Source of the DNA: Neolewinella lacunae
GTDB lineage: Bacteria > Bacteroidota > Bacteroidia > Chitinophagales > Saprospiraceae
Assembly: GCF_014349155.1 (NCBI RefSeq)
Contig: NZ_JACSIT010000117.1
Span: 1 to 59,816, forward strand
Length of the DNA stretch: 59,816 nucleotides
Reading direction: 5' to 3'
Position 1 is the stretch's first letter, and every line of letters begins with the position of its first letter. Below, in pieces: positions 25,996-33,986 of the stretch. The translations under genes were made by a program, and so were the position numbers. The notes under the pieces were generated by a model. The model was not told where the DNA came from, ran no database searches, and saw only the letters and a program-made list of their open reading frames with translations.

Positions 25996-26012
25996 GGGCG
26001 CTGCCGCAGGTG
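25996..26012 (-). repeat. 18-bp dispersed repeat, divergent copy abutting the ilvD start
   Basis: GGGCGCTGCCGCAGGTGC differs from the reverse consensus at one base (T for G). Its end is adjacent to the ilvD ATG, so it forms the last part of the 5' untranslated region. Confidence 0.75.
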
Positions 26013-26086
26013 CGGTGGGAAGGATTGGGAGCGGGGGAAGTCCTAGGCTAAGGAACTACCCCACGGTGAAAAAATTGGGGTAAACA

Positions 26087-26120
26087 AAAAGCCGCTTCCC
26101 GGGGGAGGAAAGCGGCTTTT
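26087..26120 (-). terminator. ilv attenuator: intrinsic terminator hairpin
   Basis: AAAAGCCGCTT (26087-26097) pairs with AAGCGGCTTTT (26110-26120) round a 12-base loop. Read leftwards the stem is followed by TTTTTGTTT, giving a good intrinsic terminator 16 bp after the leader-peptide stop and about 90 bp before ilvD. A weaker second stem TACCCCA/TGGGGTA follows at about 26057-26082. Confidence 0.8.
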
Positions 26121-26135
26121 CAATTTGGCGTTTGC

Positions 26136-26213
26136 TTACGCGGCCTTCCTCCGGGGCGTGATCAGGATCACCACCAGTACCAGAAGAACCACCACGAGGG
26201 GCAAACCGTACAT
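26136..26213 (-). CDS. ilv leader peptide (attenuation control)
   Basis: Small 25-codon gene: M-Y-G-L-P-L-V-V-V-L-L-V-L-V-V-I-L-I-T-P then RRKAA and TAA. It holds 14 branched-chain codons (6 Leu, 6 Val, 2 Ile), mostly in one run, and ends 16 bp before a terminator hairpin upstream of ilvDBN. That is the layout of classic ilv/leu attenuators, where ribosome stalling at scarce Val/Leu/Ile-tRNA prevents terminator formation. The alternative is a tiny membrane peptide, since the run would also span a membrane. Position and terminator favour the leader role. It is too short for usual gene callers. Confidence 0.75.
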   Translation of the reverse strand: MYGLPLVVVLLVLVVILITPRRKAA

Positions 26214-26231
26214 TTTGTTCTGTTTAGGCCA

Positions 26232-26264
26232 CTAAGGTAGCCCGCCGTGCAGCGTTCGGCCAAA
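26232..26264 (-). promoter_or_regulatory. Possible Bacteroidota-type promoter of the ilv operon
   Basis: Reading leftwards, TTTG (complement of 26261-26264), a 21-base gap and TACCTTAG (complement of 26232-26239) resemble the Bacteroidota -33 TTTG / -7 TAnnTTTG pattern with one mismatch. Transcription would start some 10-15 bases before the leader ATG. The match is suggestive only. Confidence 0.4.
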
Positions 26265-26312
26265 CTTCACTTGCACCGCATTTACGATGCCAAAGGAGCG
26301 GTAAAGAAAGGC

Positions 26313-26966
26313 TTAGTAGCGCCGCTCGTCAAGACGGAAGGTGAGTTGGAGACCCAGCTGGAAGGTCAGCAGGCGGGCGTCGATAGTGCTTTCCATGCCC
26401 GTTCCATCGGTCTGCACAAAGTCCCCCAGAAAATCTGAAAAGTGGTAACGTAGTCCTGCAATGGGCGTCAGGGTAAGCAAGTTGCTCAGCCCAATGTCCA
26501 TTCCCATTCCGCCGCCGAGGGTAAAGCCGTGGGCGGTGGTGTTGATGCTTTCACTCAGGTTGAGACGGTGGTAGGAATAGCCCGGTGCTACCTGCACAAA
26601 AAAGCCCTTCTGTAACTGCGGACCCTGCTTACCGAAGGTGGGGCAATTACAATCCGTACCGAAGTCAAAGGGGTAGATGTTGACCTTGTATTGCAGGCCA
26701 AATTCCCGGTAATTGCCGCCAGTCCTGACTGTATTGGCCTGCGCGTAGTAAAGCGAGGGTTGGAATTCCACCCGCTTCTCAGGCAGGCGAAACCAGTAGT
26801 GGGCCGCAATTTCATAACCGGGCTGGAGTTCAAATATCCCGGGCTCAAATTCGGTGGACAGGTCCTGGCTGGTTTCGTGCCAGTTCAATGCAGGCATGAG
26901 GCCAAACTGCGCCGGGAGGGCAGAAGACAGGAGGCAGGCCAGGCAAAGGGTGAGTAAGTTCCGCAT
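26313..26966 (-). CDS. Outer-membrane beta-barrel protein
   Basis: 217 residues with the signal peptide MRNLLTLCLACLLSSALPAQ. The mature part has alternating strands such as YEIAAHYWFRLPEKRVEFQPSLYY, FFVQVAPGYSYHRLNL, TLTPIAGLRYHFSDFL and LLTFQLGLQLTFRL, typical of small PorT/OmpW-like barrels. A CNCP segment may form a disulfide. No specific function recognised. Its start faces the plus-strand gene at 27175 across a 208-bp gap that should hold divergent promoters. Confidence 0.7.
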   Translation of the reverse strand: MRNLLTLCLACLLSSALPAQFGLMPALNWHETSQDLSTEFEPGIFELQPGYEIAAHYWFRLPEKRVEFQPSLYYAQANTVRTGGNYREFGLQYKVNIYPFDFGTDCNCPTFGKQGPQLQKGFFVQVAPGYSYHRLNLSESINTTAHGFTLGGGMGMDIGLSNLLTLTPIAGLRYHFSDFLGDFVQTDGTGMESTIDARLLTFQLGLQLTFRLDERRY

Positions 26967-27174
26967 AGTACAGTGATGATTGAAGATTTCCCAATATGGT
27001 GTGAACGCAATGACTCCATGCCTAAGTACGGCTTAAGATTTTGCTACCGGAATTTCTTCTTTTTCCCGGTCTTTGGCAGAACCGGAATGCATTTACCCTA
27101 CGCTGGAGACTAAAATTTGCAATATTTTCTTCCCTTCGCAACACAAAGCGACCGTCGGGACCGTTTCAAGCGCC

Positions 27175-27789
27175 ATGATGATCCGCCCCTTTTTCTTGTT
27201 CCTCTTCGGTTTCCCTTTGCTGCTGGCCGCCCAGTCTTACGATGCTTCGCTTGGGCTGCGCCTGGGGACGGACTGGGGAGCCACCGCCCAGATCCGCCTG
27301 CCGCAAGTCCAGAAGAACTTCGTCCTGGAAGGCATCCTGCAATCGAGCCTTCAGCGCGATGAAGGCAGCTTTACCCTGCTGGGTAAGCAACACCGTCCAT
27401 TGCTCAGTCGTCGCCTCAACCTCTTTTACGGCGCGGGCGTCCACGCGGGCTGGAACAACGAAATCGACAAAGAGACGGGCGAAGAAATCGGCGGCCCCGT
27501 AGGCATCGATGGCGTCGTTGGCCTGGAAGCCACCATCGGCCGCGTTAACCTGTCCTACGACTTCAAGCCCGCCCTAAACGTCGGGGGCGGTTCGTCTTTT
27601 CTCTACGCCCAGACCGGCGTCAGCGTCCGCTACGTCATCGCCAAACGCAACGACATCTGGGACAAACAAAAGGAAAAAGAAAACCGCCGCGAGAAAAACC
27701 AACGGCAGCGCCTGAAGAAAAAGGAACAACGGCAGAAAGAACGGGCCGCCTCCGGAAAGCGCTGGTACGAGATATGGAAGAAAGGTTAG
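27175..27789 (+). CDS. Exported protein with barrel-like domain and basic C-terminal tail
   Basis: 204 residues from MMIRPFFLFLFGFPLLLAAQ, a Sec signal. Strand-like segments follow (SLGLRLGTDWGATAQIRL, FVLEGILQSSLQ, LNLFYGAGVHAGWN, GRVNLSYDFKPAL), then a Lys/Arg/Glu-rich tail of about 45 residues (KEKENRREKNQRQRLKKKEQ). The start at 27175 was chosen over 27073, which lacks a signal. The stop overlaps the convergent ferredoxin stop by three bases. Family not recognised. Confidence 0.65.
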   Translation: MMIRPFFLFLFGFPLLLAAQSYDASLGLRLGTDWGATAQIRLPQVQKNFVLEGILQSSLQRDEGSFTLLGKQHRPLLSRRLNLFYGAGVHAGWNNEIDKETGEEIGGPVGIDGVVGLEATIGRVNLSYDFKPALNVGGGSSFLYAQTGVSVRYVIAKRNDIWDKQKEKENRREKNQRQRLKKKEQRQKERAASGKRWYEIWKKG

Positions 27790-28082
27790 TGTTTAGGCGG
27801 CATCCGTTCCTCGCTCGTTCCATTGGGATGTTGGGGTGCCAACCAACTCCCCCTTTCGGGGGGGCGGGGGGGATCGCCCTCCGCAACGGGACGGTGGCTG
27901 ATGGTACCCGTCGGGCAGATGTTTTCGCACAGCAGGCAGGCAATGTCACAGGGCCGATCCACGGCAATGGTGTCAAAAGGGCTGATGAAGCCCGCCTCCT
28001 GGGGGCAGATGGCCACGCAGGCACCGCAGTTGATGCAGGCATTCCAGCCGATGTCGAAAATTACGGGTTGCAGCTTGCTCAT
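27786..28082 (-). CDS. 4Fe-4S dicluster ferredoxin-like protein
   Basis: 98 residues from MSKLQPVIFDIGWNACINCG. Two clusters are signalled by CINCGACVAICP and CDIACLLCENICPTG. The start codon overlaps the stop of the upstream reductase gene (ATGA), so the two are translationally coupled, and the ferredoxin is the likely electron donor to it. The last ~30 residues (PPRPPERGSWLAPQHP...) are encoded by the 27-bp C/G repeat and its flank, suggesting the natural stop was lost when the repeat inserted. Confidence 0.85.
   Translation of the reverse strand: MSKLQPVIFDIGWNACINCGACVAICPQEAGFISPFDTIAVDRPCDIACLLCENICPTGTISHRPVAEGDPPRPPERGSWLAPQHPNGTSEERMPPKH
27846..27872. repeat. 27-bp C/G hairpin repeat, copy 2
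   Basis: Inverted relative to 22434-22460 and identical but for one base (AAA for AAG next to the turn). It lies inside the 3' end of the ferredoxin gene. Confidence 0.85.
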
Positions 28083-29260
28083 ACCTTTTTGTAAGGGGAG
28101 TTTGGGTCGAAATAATCCGACATGGTACGGTAGAGGTAGGCATCGCGGGTGGGAATGTCTTCCTGGTGAAACACCTTTGTTTTTTGGTGGTAGAGCTCCC
28201 ACATTTTGTTGCCGATGGCTGCCAGCCAGGCATCCTGGTAGCCTTTGAGTTGGGCGGCCGAAAAGTCTTGCTGTTGGCCGCCGGCGAGGTGGCTGACCAA
28301 AAAATCGGCGGCCACCTTGGCTCCGCTCAGGGCCGTGTGGATACCGCCACCGGTGATGGGATTGACGTGGCGGGCGGCATCGCCTACGAGGATGAGGTTA
28401 TCGGCGTACTGCGTGCGGAGCGGAGCCGCCAGGGGGACGCCCCCGCCCTGGATCTCCAGAATCCGGCAATTGCGGAAGCGGTCCTTGAAAAAAGACTGCT
28501 GGATGAATTTATCGAGGTGCCACTGGGCATTGTGATCAGTCATGGTGGAAATCACGCCCAGCCCGATTTCCGCGTAGCCGTGTCCTTTGGGGAAGACCCA
28601 GGCGTAGCCGCCGGGGGCCCATTCGTGGCCGGTGATGATTTCCAACAGGCCATCGGTTTCCACCTGGTCAACGATGAACTGCAGGCAGCCAGCCAGTTCC
28701 GTGATCTTGATGTGGGTTTGCAGGCCGGCCCATTTTCCTACTTGCGACTGGAGGCCGTCGGCCCCGACCAACACTTTGCACCGCACAGAAAGCAGGCGGT
28801 TGAAATTGCGCAAACTCACTTCACAGCGGCCGTCGGGCAGGGTTCGGTAGCCCAATCCTTCGGTTTTCAGCCAGGTTTCGGCTCCACTCCTTTCGGCCAG
28901 GGTCATGAGGTAGCGGTCGAAGCGGCGGCGGTCAACGACGTAGCCGAGCGGCTTTTTCCCCTCGCCTTCGCCGTATTCGTCGCCCTTCAGTTGCCGGTAG
29001 TCAATCCGGGTGGCGCTGCCCGACTGGTCATAAATGGCAAAACCGTAGATGGCCTCAAGGATAAATTCCTCGTCGAGGGGGATGCCTACTTCTTCGAGGG
29101 CGTGGCGGCTCACCGCACCGGAGCACTGGATGGGGGCACCGAGTTCTTGTCTTTTGTCCACCAGCAGTACGGAAAGGCCGGCAGCGGCGGCGTAGCGGGC
29201 AAGGGTAGCACCCGCTGGGCCTGAACCCACGATCAGAATATCGCAGTCGTAATTATTCAT
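28079..29260 (-). CDS. Geranylgeranyl-reductase-family FAD-dependent oxidoreductase
   Basis: 393 residues from MNNYDCDILIVGSGPAGATL. The N-terminal FAD Rossmann motif GSGPAGATLARYAAAAGL is followed by the GGR-type C-x2-G near IQCSGAVSRHALEEVG, YVVDRRRFDRYLM and LVGDAARHVNPITGGGIHTA (second FAD motif). The family reduces isoprenoid double bonds (geranylgeranyl lipids, or menaquinone side chain in MenJ-type enzymes); the substrate here is unknown. It overlaps the ferredoxin gene by 4 bp and shares a transcript. The start at 29260 was chosen because the FAD motif should lie within the first 15 residues; 29284 is possible. Confidence 0.85.
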   Translation of the reverse strand: MNNYDCDILIVGSGPAGATLARYAAAAGLSVLLVDKRQELGAPIQCSGAVSRHALEEVGIPLDEEFILEAIYGFAIYDQSGSATRIDYRQLKGDEYGEGEGKKPLGYVVDRRRFDRYLMTLAERSGAETWLKTEGLGYRTLPDGRCEVSLRNFNRLLSVRCKVLVGADGLQSQVGKWAGLQTHIKITELAGCLQFIVDQVETDGLLEIITGHEWAPGGYAWVFPKGHGYAEIGLGVISTMTDHNAQWHLDKFIQQSFFKDRFRNCRILEIQGGGVPLAAPLRTQYADNLILVGDAARHVNPITGGGIHTALSGAKVAADFLVSHLAGGQQQDFSAAQLKGYQDAWLAAIGNKMWELYHQKTKVFHQEDIPTRDAYLYRTMSDYFDPNSPYKKV

Positions 29261-29367
29261 CCATGTGCAGTTCTTGCCTTTCATAACCCGTGGCGGGTGA
29301 GCTTGTTCCTTGCTGGCTGAATTTGTCTGCCGCCGGAAGTCTTCCCCTGCTCCTTCAGCAAGACATT

Positions 29368-29386
29368 GCACCTGCGTCCGCGCCCC
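29368..29386 (+). repeat. 18-bp dispersed repeat copy upstream of msrA
   Basis: GCACCTGCGTCCGCGCCC (GTCC variant) preceded by CTTCCCCTGCTCCTT, the extended 5' part also seen at 39001. It ends 60 bp before the msrA start. Confidence 0.88.
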
Positions 29387-29445
29387 GCGAAAAACTATTC
29401 TGCCGCTGGACAATTATTAGGGAGGTATTCCAAAACAAGTTCCCC

Positions 29446-30021
29446 ATGGCCCACTTCGCAGAAGTCATCAGCACCGTTGAAAACACCCCCACCCACGAAA
29501 CGATCGTCCTTGGCGGCGGCTGTTTCTGGTGCGTAGAAGCCGTTTTTGTCGAGCTCAAAGGCGTCCACCGCGCAGTAAGCGGTTACAGCGGCGGCAGCGA
29601 AGCGACGGCCAACTACGAAGCCGTCTGCAGCAAACAAACCGACCATATCGAGGTGGTTCTGGTGGAATTTGACCCCTCCGTCATCACGGCACGGCAGATC
29701 CTGGAAGTTTTCTTCACCACCCACGACCCTACCACTCCCAACCGCCAGGGCAACGACGTAGGGCCGCAGTACCGTTCGGCCGTTTTTTATACCACCACCG
29801 AGCAGCAGGAGCTCGCTAAAGAGGTGATGGCCACGGTGGTTCCCGACCTCTACGGAGCGCCTGCGGTGACGGAAGTGCGGCCCTACGAGACCTTCTACGC
29901 CGCCGAAGCCTATCACCAGGACTACTACAGTAAGGTGGGCAGCCGCAACAGTTATTGCTCTTTTGTGATTACGCCCAAGGTCAGCAAATTCCGCAAGCAG
30001 TTCGCCGAGCTGCGCAAGTAA
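29446..30021 (+). CDS. msrA: Peptide-methionine (S)-S-oxide reductase
   Basis: 191 residues from MAHFAEVIST. Reduces methionine-S-sulfoxide in proteins. The catalytic motif GGGCFWCVEAVF has Cys at 26; also GYSGGSEATANYEAV, the HDPTTPNRQGNDVGPQYRS substrate loop and AEAYHQDYYSK. No signal peptide, so cytoplasmic. In-frame codons upstream of 29446 are repeat-derived and were excluded. Confidence 0.96.
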   Translation: MAHFAEVISTVENTPTHETIVLGGGCFWCVEAVFVELKGVHRAVSGYSGGSEATANYEAVCSKQTDHIEVVLVEFDPSVITARQILEVFFTTHDPTTPNRQGNDVGPQYRSAVFYTTTEQQELAKEVMATVVPDLYGAPAVTEVRPYETFYAAEAYHQDYYSKVGSRNSYCSFVITPKVSKFRKQFAELRK

Positions 30022-30078
30022 GCTAAGGTTGAGCGCCGAAACCTATCTTGCGCGCCGTAACAGCTCCACCACAGCTTC

Positions 30079-31095
30079 ATGCTCGTAAACCTTACCTCCG
30101 ATACGGCTACCCAGCCGACTCCACCCATGTTGCAAGCGATGTTCGCCGCTGCGGTGGGCGACGACGTATTCCGCCAGGACCCCACCGTCAACCGCCTGGA
30201 AAGCAGCGCCGCCGAGCGCTTTGGTATGGAGGCGGCACTCTTCTGCCCTTCCGGCACGATGACCAACCAGCTGGCCATCAAGTGCCACACCCAGGCGCTC
30301 GACGAAGTCATCTGCGAAGAAAAAAGCCACGTTTACCAGTACGAAGGCGGCGTCTACGCCATGCTCTCCAGCGTATCCATGAACCTCATCCAGGGCGAAC
30401 GGGGTAAGTTGTTGCCCGGCCAGATCGCGGCGGCCGTGAAACCCCGCTACGATTGGCTGCCGATCTCCCGCCTGCTGGTACTGGAAAACACCTGCAACAA
30501 GGGCGGGGGAAGCATCTATACCCTGGCCGAGGCAAGCAGCCTGGTGCAGGAGGCCCGAAAGCAAAAGCTGGCCTGCCACCTCGACGGGGCCCGCCTCTTC
30601 AACGCCCTCGTGGAAACCGGGGAAAGCACCGAAGACTGGGGGCGACTCTTCGACACCGTCAGCATCTGCCTGAGTAAAGGCCTCGGCGCGCCGGTGGGAA
30701 GTCTGTTACTTGGTCCTCAGGAATTAATCGACCGTGCCCGCCGCTACCGTAAAGTCATCGGCGGCGGCATGCGGCAGGCGGGCTACCTGGCCGCTGCGGG
30801 TCTTTATGCGCTGGAACACCACGTTGAGCGCCTGGCTGAAGACAACGCCCGCGCGCGGCGTCTGGCCGCTACGCTCACTACCCTACCCTGCGTCAGCCGC
30901 GTCGAACAGACGGAGACCAATATCTGCATCTTCCACCTCAGCGGGAGTCAGACGGCAAGTCAATTTTTGGAAAAGCTGGAGGAGTACAATATTAAAGCCG
31001 TTGCGTTCGGACCCCAGACCATACGCTTTACGACGCACCTGGGGGTATCGGATGCGATGATTGAATACGTGGAGGAGTGCTTGGGGCGGCTGTAG
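30079..31095 (+). CDS. ltaE: Low-specificity L-threonine aldolase
   Basis: 338 residues. PLP enzyme cleaving L-threonine/allo-threonine to glycine and acetaldehyde. Motifs: NLTSDTATQPTPPMLQAM, GTMTNQLAIK, HLDGARLFNALVETG and the PLP lysine in SICLSKGLGAPVGSLL (Lys 200). It starts 57 bp after msrA in the same direction, possibly cotranscribed. It ends 4 bp before the convergent beta-helix gene. Confidence 0.95.
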   Translation: MLVNLTSDTATQPTPPMLQAMFAAAVGDDVFRQDPTVNRLESSAAERFGMEAALFCPSGTMTNQLAIKCHTQALDEVICEEKSHVYQYEGGVYAMLSSVSMNLIQGERGKLLPGQIAAAVKPRYDWLPISRLLVLENTCNKGGGSIYTLAEASSLVQEARKQKLACHLDGARLFNALVETGESTEDWGRLFDTVSICLSKGLGAPVGSLLLGPQELIDRARRYRKVIGGGMRQAGYLAAAGLYALEHHVERLAEDNARARRLAATLTTLPCVSRVEQTETNICIFHLSGSQTASQFLEKLEEYNIKAVAFGPQTIRFTTHLGVSDAMIEYVEECLGRL

Positions 31096-31099
31096 GTGA

Positions 31100-33634
31100 T
31101 TATTGCCTTACAAACCTTGCCGTTTGCTGTCCAATCCGCAGTACGTAAGTTCCTTTCGCGAGGGCTTGCACGTTGAGTTCACCGCTCCACACCCCCTTAC
31201 TGACTTCTTGGCCGAGGCTGTTGATGACGACAAAGTTGGCTCCCAGGCGGGCTTCGGCCCGTAAAACGTGGGTTACGGGGTTGGGGTAAACCTTCAGGCT
31301 AAGGACGTTACGGAGGGGAGTGGTAGCGGAATTTGTGCATTCTACGGTGAAAGTTCCCAAATTGGTGGTGCAATCACCGCTGGCCTGCCGAACGAGTACT
31401 TGGTAATCGCCGGGGTCCAGACCAGTTAGGACATAGGCATCGGCGTGTCCTCGTCCTGCGGTAAACGTCTGGCCTCCGTCAATGCTGTATTCCAGGGGTG
31501 TTCTGGAATTAAACCCGGGCACGGAGAGCACCAGTATACCGTTTTTGGAGCCACAGGTGGTGGGCTCAGTGTCTACGCGGACGCCTCTTACCGTGCAGTT
31601 GTTGTCTTCTGCGCAGCCTTGGTAGTCGATGTCACGGGTGAATTCCTCGATAAAAAAGTTGGACTTATTGCTGGGGGTGACGCACTGTCCGTTGATCTCG
31701 ACGTTACGGTAGGTGATGTTTTTTACCTCGAAGGTATAATTGCCGGCGGGACCGACGGCATTTTCCCTTCCCAGCATCAGACTCGGGAATTGTTGGTTCT
31801 CTACGGTGATGTTTTCAAATACCGCATCTCCCAGGTAGCCTTCAATGGGATCGCCTGTTTGGAGATTATAGGTAGGGTCTTGGCCGAGGTGGAGGGAGAT
31901 GAGCCGGGGGATACTGCCCTCAAAGCGGATGTTGTTAAAGTAATTGGTTTGGTCTGTAGACCCGCCCTGGGCAATGGGGGCGAAATTGAAATTGTTCTGG
32001 GCCATGAGCAGGCCTTCGTTGGTGCGGCGGTCATTGGGGCCTCCCCGCCATTCGGGATGTATCACGTCAATGTTCTCCATGCGTGCCGAGCCCAGGCGCA
32101 AGGAATTCCAACCAGTGGTCATGATGCTTCCATTGGGCCCAGGCCATAGGACGCTGTTGGTGACGCGAATTCCCCGGGCGTAGAAATGGTCATCAACCGC
32201 CCGCGAGAAGATATTATCGACAATGGAACCGGGATTTGGCCGGTAGCCGTCGTTATTAAAGTGCCATCCCACTAGTTTTAGGTTGGTCATTAGTGCATTT
32301 TCTCGGGAGACGATGCCGTGGTGTGGTGGGGTGAAAGCCATGATGCCGTCGACCACACAGTTGAGCCCCAATTGTATCGGGTTGGCCGGGCGGAATTCCT
32401 GAAGTTTTAAGGTTCCGCCGTTGGGTGGCTGCCAGATAGCGCGGAAGCGGGAGTTGGCACCGTCGCGGTCAAAATCATCCGCAGCGTGCCAAGTGTACTG
32501 CCGCCCATCAATGATCCCTCGTCCAATTACCCGCTGTCGGGCATCGTTGAATCCGTTGTTAAAGATGTACCCTTCTACGTACGCGCCACCGGCGATATAG
32601 ACGGTTTGGTTGCTGCGCAGGCGAATGCCTCCGTTGTAGGTGATGAAGCCTTCTTCCTCCACGCCATTGTTCTTGGCCACAAAGTCATACAGGTTGTAAT
32701 ACCCTGGAGGGAAGTAGATCGTTTGGGCGCTTTCCAGGAGGGCAGGGTTAAGATCGGGAGCATAGACAACCGTGCCCGGGGCGTTAATTGCGGGTGGGTT
32801 GTTTTCTACGGGGTCCACGGAAATGAGCAGCATGTGGCGTACCCAGCCTTCGTTGGTGGTGGTATTGCCTGGCCCGTTAAAAACGACCGAAATGTGCTTG
32901 CGATTTGCCTGGAGAGAAAAGGTGATTTCGCTGGCATCGTTATTAACGGAGTGGGCCAACTCATAGCTTCTGGGGTGCAGGGAGGCTCCGGCTATCGCTC
33001 CGCCGAAGAGACGCTCAACGCGAAAAGTGAGTTCGGAGCGCTGGTCGCTGCGGAAGTTGAGGTGGGTGTACGAAAAAGTACGGGTCAGCATGTCTGCTTC
33101 CAGAGCGGGCGGCATCCCCGTCAGGCTGCGGGTATTGGCCTTGGTCATCAGTACTTCCAACTCTTCTTCTGCACCATTATCCTGCCGGACCCAAACCCGA
33201 AATTTGTCGGAAAAAATCTCGTGTGGGTCATCCGTGCGGTCTCCCGGGTAATCGAAGGTAGTGACGGCATCGCCTCCGCCGCCGCCGCAGTTTTCACCAA
33301 CGGTGACTTCTCCCAGCTGCGTGGGGCAATCCCCATTTCCCCACTGGGCGAAGATGGGGTAAACACCGGGGAGGAGTCCGGAAAAAGTGTAGGGGGCGTT
33401 CGTCGGGGCGAATTGCCGGTTTTCCCCTCCGTCTATGCTGTAATAGATGTTGGTGCGGGAACCGAAATCGCTTACCAGAAAGGTAATTGATCCGTCCGAT
33501 AGTCCACAGGCCGCAGAAATTGGGACCGCCGTCACATTGGTAATGGGATTGGCACCGGCGGAAAAAGGGATGAGCAGCAGTGAGTACAGGATGGCTGCCA
33601 AGGGGGATAGTCGTTTGGTGGAGATCAACTTCAT
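31100..33634 (-). CDS. T9SS-secreted GH49-like beta-helix glycosidase
   Basis: 844 residues from MKLISTKRLSPLAAILYSLL (signal). Domains: beta-sandwich repeat (residues about 35-125, CGLSDGSITFLVSDFGSRTN, YYSIDGGE), then a long region resembling GH49 dextranase/isopullulanase: TIYFPPGYYNLYDF, SNQTVYIAGGAYVEGYIF, VIGRGIIDGRQYTWHAADDF, VGWHFNNDGYRP and SRAVDDHFYARG. A second copy of the beta-sandwich repeat follows (about 690-775; CGSKNGILVLSVPGFNSRTP, EYSIDGGQTFTAGRG), then a T9SS sorting domain (LKVYPNPVTHVLRAE). Likely exported and surface-bound, acting on an alpha-glucan or related polysaccharide; the substrate is inferred. No neighbour SusC/D. Its upstream 352-bp gap to the next gene holds no gene. 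Confidence 0.75.
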   Translation of the reverse strand: MKLISTKRLSPLAAILYSLLLIPFSAGANPITNVTAVPISAACGLSDGSITFLVSDFGSRTNIYYSIDGGENRQFAPTNAPYTFSGLLPGVYPIFAQWGNGDCPTQLGEVTVGENCGGGGGDAVTTFDYPGDRTDDPHEIFSDKFRVWVRQDNGAEEELEVLMTKANTRSLTGMPPALEADMLTRTFSYTHLNFRSDQRSELTFRVERLFGGAIAGASLHPRSYELAHSVNNDASEITFSLQANRKHISVVFNGPGNTTTNEGWVRHMLLISVDPVENNPPAINAPGTVVYAPDLNPALLESAQTIYFPPGYYNLYDFVAKNNGVEEEGFITYNGGIRLRSNQTVYIAGGAYVEGYIFNNGFNDARQRVIGRGIIDGRQYTWHAADDFDRDGANSRFRAIWQPPNGGTLKLQEFRPANPIQLGLNCVVDGIMAFTPPHHGIVSRENALMTNLKLVGWHFNNDGYRPNPGSIVDNIFSRAVDDHFYARGIRVTNSVLWPGPNGSIMTTGWNSLRLGSARMENIDVIHPEWRGGPNDRRTNEGLLMAQNNFNFAPIAQGGSTDQTNYFNNIRFEGSIPRLISLHLGQDPTYNLQTGDPIEGYLGDAVFENITVENQQFPSLMLGRENAVGPAGNYTFEVKNITYRNVEINGQCVTPSNKSNFFIEEFTRDIDYQGCAEDNNCTVRGVRVDTEPTTCGSKNGILVLSVPGFNSRTPLEYSIDGGQTFTAGRGHADAYVLTGLDPGDYQVLVRQASGDCTTNLGTFTVECTNSATTPLRNVLSLKVYPNPVTHVLRAEARLGANFVVINSLGQEVSKGVWSGELNVQALAKGTYVLRIGQQTARFVRQ

Positions 33635-33986
33635 AATTTGGGGAGATAGTTTACGGCTAGGAATGGCCAGCAATCACATTTGCCATTCACGACCTACACA
33701 AAAGTACCGACCCCAAACCTGAAGCACAAGTGAGTTGGAAGGCTTCCACCTCGCCTGCACTCAATGAGGTCACAAAGGCACAAAATCGCCAAATAAGCAA
33801 TCGTATCCGCTAATGCCGACCTCGCTATCTGGTGCGGACTAACATTAAGTTTGCATTGGTAATTTTTACCTGAAGGGACAGGCTAAATGGCCCGCGCATT
33901 TTGAAAGCTTTGCTAGCGTTGAGCCGCAGAAAAGCATCCGACCCTCCGATCATGTACGATGTAACAACTTATTCAATCAATACTCT
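33635..33986. other. 352-bp divergent gap, no gene seen
   Basis: Separates the minus-strand GH49-like gene from the plus-strand T9SS protein gene and should carry both promoters. I found no convincing promoter box, repeat or small gene in it. Confidence 0.6.
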
